A DNA stretch of 64,000 nucleotides from Rhodobacteraceae bacterium EL53 (GCA_900313015.1 OMPR01000013.1:62001-126000); one strand, 5' to 3'; shown: positions 34,427-44,880, numbered from the stretch's first letter. Made by a program: numbers and translations. The notes: generated by a model not told the origin, from the sequence alone.

Positions 34427-35644
34427 ATGCGTTTTGAAGAGAATTTTGCCACCCGGGTTTCACGCCTGAAAGCGTCGGAAATCCGGGAGTTGCTGAAGTT
34501 GTTGGATCAACCCGGTATTTTGTCATTTGCAGGAGGCATCCCAGATCCCGCCTTGTTCCCGACGCAGGCTTTTGGGCAGGCGTTTACGGATGCGTTAGAG
34601 GGGAACGCCCAAGCTCTGCAATATTCCGTCAGTGAAGGGTATCTCCCGCTGCGGGAATGGATCGTTTCGGAAATGGCCCGCAATGGGGTGACCTGTTCGG
34701 TTGATAACATCATGATCACCTCTGGCTCGCAGCAGGCGTTGGACTACTTGGGTAAACTGTTTCTGTCCCCTGGGGATACAGCGCTTGTTGGGTGGCCTAC
34801 ATATTTGGGTGCCTTGGCTGCGTTCAACGCGTATGAACCGGCATTTGACCAGTTGAGCATAAACGGCAATCGCGCCGCTGAGGATTACCAGAGCAAGGCC
34901 GCGGCTGCTGGAGGTCAGGTGAAGTTTGCATATCTGTCAGCGGACTTTGCCAACCCAACAGGGGAAACAGTAGATCGGCAGGGCCGTGAGGGGGTGTTAC
35001 AGCTCGCGGACGCATTGGATTGTGCCGTGATTGAAGATGCGGCTTATCAATCATTGCGCTATGACGGAGCGCCTGTCCCGCCGATTCTGGCTTTGGAACA
35101 GGCGCAGAAGGGATCAATCGAGGCGTGCCGGACGATCTATTGCGGCAGCTTTTCCAAGACATTGTCACCGGGGCTGCGCGTGGGCTGGGTGGTTGCTGCG
35201 ACGCCGGTTATCAAACAGTTGGTGTTGATGAAGCAAGCCGCCGATTTGCATTCCGCCACGATCAATCAGATGGCAATACACCGCGTCGCCGAAGGGGGAT
35301 TTGATGCCCATGTCGCCGGGGTTCGGGATGTGTATCGGCGGCGGCGTGATGCGATGTTACAGGCGTTGGACCGTTTTATGCCTAAGGGGGTGCGGTGGAC
35401 CAAGCCCGAGGGCGGCATGTTCGTTTGGGTGACATTGCCAGCCGAGCTGGATGGGGCTGATCTGCTTGCCCGGTCGCTTGAGACCGAGAAAGTGGCCTTT
35501 GTTCCGGGCCGGGCTTTTTTTGCGGATGGATCTGGCGGCAATTCGATCCGCCTTAGTTTTTCCTGTGCGGATGAGACGATGATTGCTGAGGGGATGGCAC
35601 GGCTCGGACGGCTAATCAAAGCAGCAAAGGTGGGACAGGCCTAA
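34427..35644 (+). CDS. PLP-dependent aminotransferase (LysN/2-aminoadipate-like)
   Basis: 405 residues, fold-type I. SFAGGIPDPALFP opens; ITSGSQQALDYLGKLFLSPGD is the PLP phosphate region, DFANPTGET and DAAYQSLRYDG bind the pyridine N, and GSFSKTLSPGLRVGW holds the catalytic Lys. Family members transaminate 2-aminoadipate, kynurenine or branched/aromatic amino acids. A perfect AGGAGG lies 7 bases before ATG. Under probable control of the divergent FCD regulator. Confidence 0.87.
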   Translation: MRFEENFATRVSRLKASEIRELLKLLDQPGILSFAGGIPDPALFPTQAFGQAFTDALEGNAQALQYSVSEGYLPLREWIVSEMARNGVTCSVDNIMITSGSQQALDYLGKLFLSPGDTALVGWPTYLGALAAFNAYEPAFDQLSINGNRAAEDYQSKAAAAGGQVKFAYLSADFANPTGETVDRQGREGVLQLADALDCAVIEDAAYQSLRYDGAPVPPILALEQAQKGSIEACRTIYCGSFSKTLSPGLRVGWVVAATPVIKQLVLMKQAADLHSATINQMAIHRVAEGGFDAHVAGVRDVYRRRRDAMLQALDRFMPKGVRWTKPEGGMFVWVTLPAELDGADLLARSLETEKVAFVPGRAFFADGSGGNSIRLSFSCADETMIAEGMARLGRLIKAAKVGQA

Positions 35645-35664
35645 GTGGCCTATCCCAAGTTTCG

Positions 35665-36873
35665 CTATTCCGCTGGCACAGCGGCATGGCCTTTGGGGCG
35701 GCCAAAGTGCTGGCGGTTCAGGCGTAAGACAAGTGTAACCATGGCCGCCTGCAGGGCGAGCGCAATCAGTGTGATTGCCCAATAGGTTGGCGAGAACTTG
35801 TCCAGCAGGCCGGCACCAACCAAACCCTTGTTCACCCAGAACTGGATGAGCACTGACAGGGCTACGCCGGGGCAGACCAATGCATAAGAACCGGGTGATG
35901 TTTTTGAGCCGAAAACGAAATCGGCAAAGTATTTCTGACGACGCAGCACGACCAGACCAAGACCCAGGAACACCAATTGGATTGACAGCAAGCGGGTCAG
36001 GAACAGGAACGTGTCAGAGGCGGCGGTGTGCCCATCGCCAAGACCGTCCAAGCCATGAGTTTGGCGCAGAGACAAAATGCCCAGAACCATCATGATCGGG
36101 ATAATTACCATCAGGGTCGGACCTGCCTCACGCGCAGTGCCGTGGGTCAGCATTGCGTTCAGGCCGGTGATCGCCGCAAACAGCGCATAGATGACCGCAG
36201 CGATGGCAAAAAAGGTCGACGCAACGAGGGACAGGCCAACGATGGCTGGGGTGTGGCTCATGGCGGCGGGGGCGGCCAACCCCACAGCCACCATCGACAG
36301 AGCAAACGCGGGCATCATCTGAGCAAAGGAGTTGTGTCCTTCGATCGAGAAGGCCTCGGGGTGGGTCAGGGCGCGGCCAAGGAAATTACTGGTTTGGATC
36401 AAGGCCAGAGCGCCAATACCGAGAAAGGCGAGCACAGCGAGGGGGAACAGATATTCCACAACGCTCCAGAGTCCGGGAACAAAGACGAGGCCAACTATAA
36501 ACATCGCGTTGACGGTCATGGCCATCGCAAGCGGCATCGCAAGTGTGGCGCTTTGACCGTTGGATTGCATCAAGGTGTTATACGTCTCGGTCTGGCGAAA
36601 CGCGCTGTAGGCGCGAAGGTTCCAAACCAGCAGAGCAACGTTGAGAATGGCAAAGCTTGCGATTCCAAGCATGGCGATGAGGGCTGCGATTTTAAGCGTT
36701 ACAGGCCCGGTTTCAAAAATGGTCAGAATGTCGCTCAGCAGGGGGACGGGTCGTCCTGTGTGAGGGACCCAGAACATCAGATACATGAAAAAAGTGACGG
36801 TCAGACCCCCAGCCCCGAGAGAGGCCAGAAAGTAGAGGGGGGAGTAGGTATCGGCTGGTCGGTGCACAGACAT
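35665..36873 (-). CDS. Ten-helix membrane protein, unknown
   Basis: 402 residues with about ten hydrophobic segments at intervals of 25-45 residues. It has a possible distant likeness to SLAC1/TehA-type or TsoY-type membrane proteins, which I can only suggest from the topology and general look. Start ATG 36873 has AGAGG 8 bases upstream; the open frame begins 14 codons earlier. It converges on the aminotransferase gene with a 20-base gap. Function unknown. Confidence 0.6.
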   Translation of the reverse strand: MSVHRPADTYSPLYFLASLGAGGLTVTFFMYLMFWVPHTGRPVPLLSDILTIFETGPVTLKIAALIAMLGIASFAILNVALLVWNLRAYSAFRQTETYNTLMQSNGQSATLAMPLAMAMTVNAMFIVGLVFVPGLWSVVEYLFPLAVLAFLGIGALALIQTSNFLGRALTHPEAFSIEGHNSFAQMMPAFALSMVAVGLAAPAAMSHTPAIVGLSLVASTFFAIAAVIYALFAAITGLNAMLTHGTAREAGPTLMVIIPIMMVLGILSLRQTHGLDGLGDGHTAASDTFLFLTRLLSIQLVFLGLGLVVLRRQKYFADFVFGSKTSPGSYALVCPGVALSVLIQFWVNKGLVGAGLLDKFSPTYWAITLIALALQAAMVTLVLRLNRQHFGRPKGHAAVPAE

Positions 36874-36963
36874 TGAGGGTACCTCTTTTAATATTCCAAA
36901 TACAGAATGTGTCAAGCGGAACTCTGAAAACCTTTGTTAAGATTCTGCTGTCAGGCTGGGTGA

Positions 36964-37365
36964 ATGTTGAGAGTGTTACCAGTATTGGGGTTGGCGGCGT
37001 GTTCCGTTGCTAGCCCACATTTTCAGGGGGTCCCGGTCACACGTGTTGCGGTGAGCGGGAGCCTCTTTGATGTTCGGGTGCGCGGGGATTTGGCCGAAGC
37101 GGTCCGGATCAATAGCGAATATGCGCCCCGGCTGGGACCGATTGAGGGCAAAGCGCGGTTTGCTATGGCCCAGGTTTCTGGGTGCGATGTCGTCGGTGTA
37201 TTGGGGGATCAATCTGTTGCCACCGGTGTTTTGTCATGCGACGCCAGATCACGGGATTGGGCATTGCCTGCGGCCACGTTGCGGTTTGATTGCATCGGGG
37301 GGGACATCAAACTAAAGAAACAGGCATGGTCAGATGGATCTGATATTGAATGCGACCCGATGTGA
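36964..37365 (+). CDS. Predicted lipoprotein, unknown
   Basis: 133 residues. Short N-terminus with a lipobox LAAC (Cys13), then a mature domain with RVAVSGSLFDVRVRGDLAEAVRI and three more Cys. Conserved-looking roseobacter protein of unknown role. No clear ribosome site before ATG 36964. Precedes smc in the same direction by 124 bases. Confidence 0.6.
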   Translation: MLRVLPVLGLAACSVASPHFQGVPVTRVAVSGSLFDVRVRGDLAEAVRINSEYAPRLGPIEGKARFAMAQVSGCDVVGVLGDQSVATGVLSCDARSRDWALPAATLRFDCIGGDIKLKKQAWSDGSDIECDPM

Positions 37366-37489
37366 CCCTGATTTTGCCACATCTTGTGGGATATTGAGTG
37401 AAAAGCCCCAGATGAAGCGTCTTCACCGTTGACAGACAGGTAACGCACCGCGCAGGCTTGCGAGTCTCAGGAATCACAGAGGCTCACAC

Positions 37490-40400
37490 GTGCGTTTCTC
37501 CAAACTCAGACTCACCGGCTTCAAAAGTTTTGTTGACCCCACTGACTTGATCATCGCGGATGGGCTGACGGGTGTTGTCGGTCCAAATGGGTGTGGGAAG
37601 TCCAATTTGCTTGAGGCGCTGCGCTGGGTCATGGGAGAAAACCGCCCCAAGGCGATGCGGGGCGGGGGCATGGAAGATGTGATTTTTGCAGGGGCAGCGA
37701 CGCGTCCTGCGCGTAACTTTGCAGAAGTCACGTTGTTGATGGACAATTCGGAACGTCTGGCGCCGTCGGGGTTCAACGATAGTGACAATTTGGAAATCGT
37801 CCGCCGGATCACGCGAGATGTGGGCAGTGCCTATAAGGCAAATTCCAAAGACGTTCGGGCGCGTGATATTCAGATGTTGTTTGCTGATGCATCGACAGGT
37901 GCACATTCTCCGGCGTTGGTGCGTCAGGGGCAAATCTCTGAACTGATTAATGCCAAGCCTAAGGCGCGCCGTCGCATTTTGGAAGAAGCTGCAGGGATCT
38001 CGGGCCTGTATCAGCGACGTCACGAAGCTGAGTTGAAGTTGAAAGGGACCGAGACAAACCTGACACGGGTTGACGATGTTTTGGAACAATTGGCTGCCCA
38101 ATTGGGGCAGTTGGCCCGTCAGGCTCGTCAAGCCGCGCGGTATCGCGAGATCGGAACGCAACTGCGGCAGGCCGAAGGGATGCTGTTGTATCGTCGTTGG
38201 AAGGAAGCTGACGGTGTACGATTGGCGTCAGAAGTTGCTTTGAAAACCTGCACCAGCCAAGCGATGCAAGCCGAAGTATTGAGCCGTCAGGCAGCCGCGG
38301 ATCGGGCAAAGGCCGAAGAGGCGTTGCCGCCGTTGCGCGAGGAAGAAGCCATTGCGGCCGCTGTATTGCAGCGATTGCAAGTGCAACGCGATGCTTTGGG
38401 GGACCAGGAAACGCGGGCGCGCCAGACGATTGAAACACTGTCTGCCCGTATTGCGCAGTTGGGGCGTGACATCGACCGAGAGGCGGGATTGAATCGCGAC
38501 GCCGGCGAAACGATTGAGCGTTTGGAATGGGAAGCCCGGGAATTGCTTAAGGCGAGCGAAGGGCAGGATGCGCGTCTGGACGAAGCGGCTGAGGCTGCCC
38601 GCGAGGCGGCCGAAGTGCTGCAGGAACGCGAAGGTCACCTGTCACAGGTGACTGAAGATGTGGCGCGATTGGCGGCCCGACACCAGTCCGCGCAACGGTT
38701 GGTGGATGATCATCGAAAGACCCTCGCTCGATCCGAAAGTGAAGAAGCAAAAGCGCGTGACGCAGTGGCGACAGCAGTTGAAGCCACGGCGCAGGCAAGC
38801 GTGGCTTTCGATACTGCGCAAGAGCATGAAGAAGAGGCGATAGAGGCGGCGGAAGCGGCCGAAGAAGCGTTGGCAGATGCAGATGAATTGCGGACCGAAA
38901 CGCAGGCCCTGGAAACCGAAGCCCGGGCGCAAAGATCCGAAGCCGAAGGAGAAGCCGGGGCGATACGGGCTGAGACCACGGCGCTCGCCAAATTGGTGGA
39001 AAGGGACACAGCTGAAGGCGGTCAGGTGCTGGACCTCATGCGGGTCGACGCGGGGTATGAAAAGGCTCTAGGCGCAGCTTTGGCGGATGATTTGCGCGCG
39101 CCCCTTGTTGAGGCAGATGGACCGTCGGGATGGGTGGATGTGTCGGCCTATGATGCAGACCAACCTTTGCCAGAAGGTGCCCGTCCCCTGAGCCATCATG
39201 TGTCTGGCCCAGATCAATTGAGGCGTCGGATTGCACAAATCGGACTCGTACAGGCGGATGAGGCCGCTGTTTTGGTGCCTCGTCTGTTGCCGGGACAGCG
39301 GTTGGTTTCGCTTGAAGGGGATTTGTGGCGGTGGGATGGATTTCGCGCTTGGGCGGAAGACGCGCCAAGTGCCGCGGCGTTGCGTTTGGAGCAATTGAAC
39401 AGGCTTGAGACGCTCAAACAGGAGTTGGCGCATGTGTCTGCTCGGGCCGAAGGGACCCGCGCCGCGCATGAGACGTTGACGATGCGTCTGGCGGATGTGA
39501 CCGAGGCGGACAAACGCGCTCGCGATGCGCGACGGGCTGCAGATCAGCGGGTGGCTGAGGCCGCGCGATTGCTGAGTCGAGCTGAGGCAGAGAAAAACCT
39601 ATCGCAAGGGCGGGCTGAAACTCTAAGCCTTGCAGTTCAACGTCATCATGAAGATGCTTTGACCGCACAGCTTCAACTGCGAGAGGCTGAAACCGCTTTG
39701 GCTGGGCTGGGCGCATTAGATGCAGCACGGGCAGAGGTTGAAGATGTCAAACACGCGGTCGAGGCCGCGCGGATTACAATGCTGACCCATCGCTCGACCC
39801 ACGACGAAGTGCGTCGCGAAGGATCAGCGCGTACCAAGCGCACGCAAGAGGTGACCAAAGATATCAGTGGCTGGCGACATCGCTTGGAAACTGCTGAAAA
39901 GCGTACGGCTGAATTGGTAGAACGCAAAGACAGCACCGAAGAAGAACTGGGTGAGGCGATGCAGGTGCCCGGTGAAATTTCAGAACAACGCGAAGAGCTG
40001 AACGAACAGGCCGCGGGGGCAGAGCAACGTAAGGCCGACGCGACAGATGCTCTGGTCGCAGCCGAAGCCGTGCATCGTGAAACCATGCTGACAGAACGCG
40101 AGGCCGAGCGGTTGGCATCTGAGGCCCGCGAAGCTCGCGCAGCAGCAGCTGCACGGGCAGAGGCCGCCCGTGATATGGTGCTTGGGGCATCAGAGCGGAT
40201 TGCTGAAGAACAAGACCTGTCACCAGAGCAATTGCTGCAACAGCTTGCAGTCGCTCCGGATCAGATCCCATCGGTTGAGGCATTGGAGTCCGAAATCAAT
40301 CGGCACAAGCGTCAGAGGGATTCAATGGGCGCGGTGAACCTGCGGGCCGAAGAGGACGCGCGCGAAGTGCGCGAAGAGCACGACCAATTAGAGGCCGAAA

Positions 40401-40945
40401 AGGCGGATCTCGAAGAGGCGGTCAAAACCTTGCGCAATGGGATCGCCAGCCTGAACCGCGAGGGGCGCGAGCGGCTTTTGACGGCGTTTGAACAGGTCAA
40501 TTCGAACTTTGCCATGTTGTTCAAGCATCTCTTTGGGGGAGGCGAGGCTAATCTGGTCATGATCGAGAGTGAGGATCCTTTGGATGCTGGGCTTGAGATC
40601 ATGTGCCAGCCACCCGGCAAAAAACTGTCAACTCTGAGCCTGTTGTCCGGGGGGGAGCAGACGCTTACGGCGATGGCGTTGATTTTTGCGGTGTTCTTGG
40701 CCAACCCGGCGCCGATTTGTGTGTTGGACGAAGTCGACGCGCCATTGGATGATGCGAATGTGACCCGCTTTTGTGACTTGTTAGATGAAATGTGCCGTCA
40801 AACAGACACACGTTTTCTGATCATCACGCACCACGCGGTGTCCATGGCACGTATGGATCGCTTATTCGGCGTGACTATGCAGGAACAGGGGGTGAGTCAG
40901 CTGGTTTCAGTTGATCTCAAGAAAGCTGCGGCAATGGTGGCTTGA
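37490..40945 (+). CDS. smc: Chromosome segregation protein SMC
   Basis: 1151 residues. Walker A GPNGCGKSN at 31-39 opens the head; a long coiled coil follows to about residue 1000, interrupted by a hinge near 490-610; the C-terminal head has LSLLSGGEQTLTAMALIFA and VLDEVDAPLDDAN. GTG start at 37490. It folds and segregates the chromosome with ScpAB, which are not in the window. Confidence 0.97.
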   Translation: MRFSKLRLTGFKSFVDPTDLIIADGLTGVVGPNGCGKSNLLEALRWVMGENRPKAMRGGGMEDVIFAGAATRPARNFAEVTLLMDNSERLAPSGFNDSDNLEIVRRITRDVGSAYKANSKDVRARDIQMLFADASTGAHSPALVRQGQISELINAKPKARRRILEEAAGISGLYQRRHEAELKLKGTETNLTRVDDVLEQLAAQLGQLARQARQAARYREIGTQLRQAEGMLLYRRWKEADGVRLASEVALKTCTSQAMQAEVLSRQAAADRAKAEEALPPLREEEAIAAAVLQRLQVQRDALGDQETRARQTIETLSARIAQLGRDIDREAGLNRDAGETIERLEWEARELLKASEGQDARLDEAAEAAREAAEVLQEREGHLSQVTEDVARLAARHQSAQRLVDDHRKTLARSESEEAKARDAVATAVEATAQASVAFDTAQEHEEEAIEAAEAAEEALADADELRTETQALETEARAQRSEAEGEAGAIRAETTALAKLVERDTAEGGQVLDLMRVDAGYEKALGAALADDLRAPLVEADGPSGWVDVSAYDADQPLPEGARPLSHHVSGPDQLRRRIAQIGLVQADEAAVLVPRLLPGQRLVSLEGDLWRWDGFRAWAEDAPSAAALRLEQLNRLETLKQELAHVSARAEGTRAAHETLTMRLADVTEADKRARDARRAADQRVAEAARLLSRAEAEKNLSQGRAETLSLAVQRHHEDALTAQLQLREAETALAGLGALDAARAEVEDVKHAVEAARITMLTHRSTHDEVRREGSARTKRTQEVTKDISGWRHRLETAEKRTAELVERKDSTEEELGEAMQVPGEISEQREELNEQAAGAEQRKADATDALVAAEAVHRETMLTEREAERLASEAREARAAAAARAEAARDMVLGASERIAEEQDLSPEQLLQQLAVAPDQIPSVEALESEINRHKRQRDSMGAVNLRAEEDAREVREEHDQLEAEKADLEEAVKTLRNGIASLNREGRERLLTAFEQVNSNFAMLFKHLFGGGEANLVMIESEDPLDAGLEIMCQPPGKKLSTLSLLSGGEQTLTAMALIFAVFLANPAPICVLDEVDAPLDDANVTRFCDLLDEMCRQTDTRFLIITHHAVSMARMDRLFGVTMQEQGVSQLVSVDLKKAAAMVA

Positions 40946-40990
40946 GACAAGAGTATAGCGTGACAGCTGAAATCCAGCTAAGCTTGTGCA

Positions 40991-41368
40991 ATGCTTGCTG
41001 TGTTGTTTTCATTTCTCTTGCTGGTTTTGCCGATTTCGGCGGGGGCAGACGAGATGAAGCTTTGGCGTGTTGGGACTGGAGGGTATGACCTGGTTTCAGA
41101 GCCGCACCGTACATTCACACTTCAACCTCAGCCAACCGTTTCCAAAGACAAAAAGGTTGGTGTCTCTTCGTCGGAATTACGCGAGCGATTTGGCGTTGGA
41201 CTGACATTTGGCATGATGCAATTGCGTTGGCGCGGCGAGCTGTGTGTGAGCTTGCGAAAGCAGTTTGATAGATGCGATCTGACGATTGAACATGACCAGG
41301 TGTTGGTGTTCGCACGTGAGCGAAAAGGAACGTTCCCAATTCGCATTCAGTTTGGGCTGCGTCCTTAA
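40991..41368 (+). CDS. Small secreted protein, paralogue of the next gene
   Basis: 125 residues with a signal peptide (MLAVLFSFLLLVLPISAGA). The C-terminal half shares a pattern with the following gene: SSELRERFG-LTF, a Cys, then RCDL-I and a final KGTFPIR. Two Cys may form a disulfide. Function unknown; 45 bases after smc. Confidence 0.6.
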   Translation: MLAVLFSFLLLVLPISAGADEMKLWRVGTGGYDLVSEPHRTFTLQPQPTVSKDKKVGVSSSELRERFGVGLTFGMMQLRWRGELCVSLRKQFDRCDLTIEHDQVLVFARERKGTFPIRIQFGLRP

Positions 41369-41435
41369 CCTATTTCGTGGGCCAGTCACCTCAACGTGAT
41401 TCCTATTTGCGCCTTATCCGGGGCATGGTCATGGA

Positions 41436-41795
41436 ATGAGATTAGCATTTTTTGTTTGGCTGTTCAGCGCAACAGCCGGGGTGAGCGCAGAGTGGACCTT
41501 GCGTGCGGGAGATACACCGCTAAGCGCAACCGAACTGAGAGATATGGCTGGCCGAACGTTGGTCTTTTATGATGACGGCCAATCTAAGTATTCTGCGGGA
41601 GGGTCCTATTCTTATACCTATTCGCCTGTGAACGGGGGCGGGACGGCGTTCGGCACCTATCACATCGCTGAAGATGGAAGTATTTGCACGGCGTTTCAAA
41701 ATGGTCTGACACGCTGTGATTTATTTGTGCACAGTGGCTCTCGTTTGGTTCTGATCAATGAAAAGGGCGAACGCTATCCGGTTCGCCCCGACTGA
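41436..41795 (+). CDS. Small secreted protein, paralogue of the previous gene
   Basis: 119 residues with a signal peptide (FFVWLFSATAGVSA). ATELRDMAGRTLVF, ICTAFQNGLTRCDLFV and EKGERYPVR line up with the upstream protein. Two Cys likely paired. Family unknown; a periplasmic role is likely. Convergent with the transglycosylase gene, 3 bases between stops. Confidence 0.6.
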   Translation: MRLAFFVWLFSATAGVSAEWTLRAGDTPLSATELRDMAGRTLVFYDDGQSKYSAGGSYSYTYSPVNGGGTAFGTYHIAEDGSICTAFQNGLTRCDLFVHSGSRLVLINEKGERYPVRPD

Positions 41796-41798
41796 CCC

Positions 41799-42965
41799 TT
41801 AGAGTTTGTTTAGCAATGTGGCTGTTGGCCAGGCATCTGCGGGCAGGCCCAAACGGGCTTGTTCTGCCTGTACCGCCGCACGGGTGCCCGCGCCTAGAAT
41901 GCCGTCGATTTTCCCCACGTCGTGGCCCCGGGCCTGCAACTTGCGTTGCAGTTGTTTCATCTGCGCGCCGCTGAGGCCGGCATCTGGTTTTCCGGCGTTG
42001 TAGATTTTCGCACCTTCCAGTCGATTGGCAAAGTACGCGGCTGTCAGGACATAAACAAAGCTCTGGTTCCACTCAAAATAGACGTCAAAGTTGGGGTAGG
42101 CGATAAAGGCAGGGCCTTTGTGCCCTTGTGGTACGATCACCGATGCTGGCAAGCGCGCGTCTGCAAGGCTGCCCTGTCGTGGTTTGACACCCAGCGCGGC
42201 CCACTCAGACACGCTGCGTTTGGTGGCAATACCCGTAGCAGACCAGTCAAAGGTTTGCGGTAAAGTCACCTCTTGCAGCCAAGGTTGCCCTGCCTGCCAC
42301 CCCAAATGTGACAGCATCCGGCCGCCGGACAGGAGCGCATCAGGCGCAGAGGATTTAAGAGTGACCTTGCCGTCCCCGTCGCCGTCTGTCCCGTTCTCCA
42401 GAATATCTTTTGGCAGCATCTGAACCATGCCAATTTCGCCGGCCCATGCCCCGGTTGTGCGATCCGGGTCAAAGTTGCCCTGTTCGTACAGCGTCAGAGC
42501 CGCAAAAATTTGGGGGCGGAACAAATTCGGGCGGCGGCAGTCATGGGCCAAAGTGACCAGTGCGTTTCGGGTATTAAAATCCCCTTGAAAGGAACCATAG
42601 TCTGTTTCAAAGGCCCAGAATGCCAGTAGCACCCCGCGTGAAATCCCATATTGGGTTTCGATTTTGTCGAATATGGCATCATATTTCTTGGCCATTGAGC
42701 GGCCCCGGTCGATCCGGTTTTGTGAAATCAGGCGACGTGAAAACTCGATAAATGGTTTTTGAAAGACACCCTGTGCACGGTCCGCATTTAGCACTTTGGG
42801 GTCTTGGCGAACCCCTTTAAAAAACCGATCTGTGGCTGCTTTGCTGTGGCCGTTGGCCACGGCCTCGGTCTTGAGGGATTGGACAAAGCTGCTAAACGAC
42901 CCGCCGCATTGAGCAAAGGCCGGCGTTGAGATCAAAAGGGCAAAACAAAGAGGCAAAAGGCGCAT
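41799..42965 (-). CDS. Lytic murein transglycosylase, MltB-type, with peptidoglycan-binding domain
   Basis: 388 residues. Signal peptide (MRLLPLCFALLISTPAFA), then the SLT/MltB catalytic domain with FWAFETDYGSFQGDF, where Glu is catalytic, and GEIGMVQMLPKDILENG. The C-terminus (about 325-388) is a PG_binding_1 domain (LQRKLQARGHDVGKIDGILG). It cleaves peptidoglycan to anhydro-muropeptides. Start ATG 42965; the longer frame overlaps cbiB. Confidence 0.9.
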   Translation of the reverse strand: MRLLPLCFALLISTPAFAQCGGSFSSFVQSLKTEAVANGHSKAATDRFFKGVRQDPKVLNADRAQGVFQKPFIEFSRRLISQNRIDRGRSMAKKYDAIFDKIETQYGISRGVLLAFWAFETDYGSFQGDFNTRNALVTLAHDCRRPNLFRPQIFAALTLYEQGNFDPDRTTGAWAGEIGMVQMLPKDILENGTDGDGDGKVTLKSSAPDALLSGGRMLSHLGWQAGQPWLQEVTLPQTFDWSATGIATKRSVSEWAALGVKPRQGSLADARLPASVIVPQGHKGPAFIAYPNFDVYFEWNQSFVYVLTAAYFANRLEGAKIYNAGKPDAGLSGAQMKQLQRKLQARGHDVGKIDGILGAGTRAAVQAEQARLGLPADAWPTATLLNKL

Positions 42966-42988
42966 GTTACAATTCCGTAAATATTGAC

Positions 42989-43909
42989 TTAAATAAAATG
43001 GCTGAGGGCGAGCCAGAGCATAACCAACCCTAGCGATAAAGCCCAAACCTGCCACAGCATCCCAATAGCGCGTTCAATTTCGCGGGGACCGATGTCTTGG
43101 CGGGCGTTTTCATTGACCCATGCCAAATGGCGAATTTCACCATGATAGCTGCGTGGACCGGCGAGGGCGACATCCAGTGCCCGCGCCATTGCCGCCTCGG
43201 GCCAGCCTGCATTTGGGGAGATGTGTCGTTGAGCGTCTTCGATGATTTCGATCCATTTGGACCATGTGTTGGACAGAAGAACAATCATGATCCCGGTTAA
43301 GCGCGCAGGAATGAAATTGAGGAGGTCATCCAATCGGGCAGAAGCCCACCCGAATTCCAAATATGTTTCGTTTCGGTAGCCGATCATGCTGTCTGCGGTG
43401 TTAATCGCTTTGTAGAACAACAGTCCGGGCAGGCCGCCGATCAAGAACCAAAAAGCCGGTGCGATTACGCCATCAGACAGGTTTTCTGATGCGCTTTCTA
43501 TGGCTGAACGGGCGATCTGTCCTTGGTCCATGTGGCTGGTGTCACGGCTTACAATGCGGGCCAGCATGGCGCGGCCTTCTGGCAGGGACAGCCGCAGGGT
43601 ATCGGCGACGTCTTGCACATGCTGGACCAACGACCGCTGAGCCAACAAGATTGCACAGATCAAGATTTCGGCGATGGGACCCAGAAAAGACAGTATCCAA
43701 CCCAGGAACAGTGCGCTGAGGCTCAGCACAACAGCAGTTGCGACCCCTTTGAGGCGCCGGTTGGTGCCAGTGTTCAGGCGCTTGTCCAGAATTCGGACCG
43801 CATCCCCCATCAGGACTGCGGGATGGCGTACACGAGACCAAAGCCAGTCAGGTTCGCCCAAAGCAGCATCAAGGAGCATGGCAAAAGCAAGGAGGATGGG
43901 GGTGCTCAT
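42989..43909 (-). CDS. cbiB: Adenosylcobinamide-phosphate synthase
   Basis: 306 residues, multi-pass membrane enzyme that attaches aminopropanol phosphate to cobyric acid. Opening [22 protein letters not shown] and [23 protein letters not shown] are diagnostic. Called CobD in the Pseudomonas/Rhodobacter nomenclature. Its start overlaps the cobC stop by four bases (ATGA). Confidence 0.93.
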   Translation of the reverse strand: MSTPILLAFAMLLDAALGEPDWLWSRVRHPAVLMGDAVRILDKRLNTGTNRRLKGVATAVVLSLSALFLGWILSFLGPIAEILICAILLAQRSLVQHVQDVADTLRLSLPEGRAMLARIVSRDTSHMDQGQIARSAIESASENLSDGVIAPAFWFLIGGLPGLLFYKAINTADSMIGYRNETYLEFGWASARLDDLLNFIPARLTGIMIVLLSNTWSKWIEIIEDAQRHISPNAGWPEAAMARALDVALAGPRSYHGEIRHLAWVNENARQDIGPREIERAIGMLWQVWALSLGLVMLWLALSHFI

Positions 43910-44880
43910 AGGGCCCTCTCAAGGCGAGGCCAGTCATGTTCTGGTGGCAGGCCAAGCCGTAAATAGGTTTCGGAGTAGGGAAAGGTTCGGCTCCAGATGT
44001 GATGTTGCGCGAGCTTTTCTTGCCAGGCGGTGGCTTTGTTCACCGCATAGAGGCGAAACAGATCGGTGCCACCCGCAAGAGAGGCACCGCTGGATATGAG
44101 CAGCTCATCCAATCGAGCGGTATCTTTGGCAAGACGGATGCGCGTTTGCGTTGCCCATTCATGATCGGCTAACGCTTGCGTGCCAACGCGCAGGGCTGGC
44201 CCAGAGACGGACCAAGGGCCTGTCATGTCATTCAGGCGTGAAATGAGTTCGGGGCGGGCAATGGCAAACCCAAGTCGCAGCCCGGCAAGCCCCCAGAATT
44301 TTCCAAAGCTCTTCAGGATCACCGTGTTGGGTTGATCCGCGAGGAGGATCAGGGATTCAGTTGGTGTGACGTCGCAAAAGCTTTCGTCGATGATTGTAAG
44401 CGGAGCGTTGGCATCATCTTCCTGCCAGATGCGTCCATCAGGGTTGTTGGGGTGGACCAGAACGCGTGCCTTGGCTGGGCCGTGCTGTTGCACCTGCCAG
44501 CCTTGGGCGGTGAACGCGGCTGCGTGCTCGTTATAGGTAGGCGGGGTGATTTCAACAGTTCCTGTCGCGGTCAGAGCTGGTATTCGGGCAATCAGGGCAG
44601 ACGCGCCCGGTGCGGGCAGGATCGATGCACCGGCGGGGACCGACCAGAAAGTCCGTGCGGCATCAATGAGCCGTGAAAAGGCACCATGATCGGGTAGTTC
44701 TGCCCAATCTGCAGGGGTCAGGCCCGTAACCGGATAGGGATGTGGATTGATCCCGGTCGACAGGTCAAGCCAATCGGATCGCTGCCCGCCATAGGTTGCC
44801 ATCGCGCGATCCAACCCGCCGCCGTGATCACGACGGGCACGTGGGTCAATGTCGTGTGGTTCAGCTTTTTGCGCAGTCAT
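43906..44880 (-). CDS. cobC: L-threonine-O-3-phosphate decarboxylase (CobC)
   Basis: 324 residues, PLP aminotransferase fold. [14 protein letters not shown] at the start, [21 protein letters not shown], and [19 protein letters not shown] with the PLP Lys. It makes the aminopropanol phosphate used by CbiB. GGAG lies 11 bases before ATG. Two-gene operon. Confidence 0.9.
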   Translation of the reverse strand: MTAQKAEPHDIDPRARRDHGGGLDRAMATYGGQRSDWLDLSTGINPHPYPVTGLTPADWAELPDHGAFSRLIDAARTFWSVPAGASILPAPGASALIARIPALTATGTVEITPPTYNEHAAAFTAQGWQVQQHGPAKARVLVHPNNPDGRIWQEDDANAPLTIIDESFCDVTPTESLILLADQPNTVILKSFGKFWGLAGLRLGFAIARPELISRLNDMTGPWSVSGPALRVGTQALADHEWATQTRIRLAKDTARLDELLISSGASLAGGTDLFRLYAVNKATAWQEKLAQHHIWSRTFPYSETYLRLGLPPEHDWPRLERAL

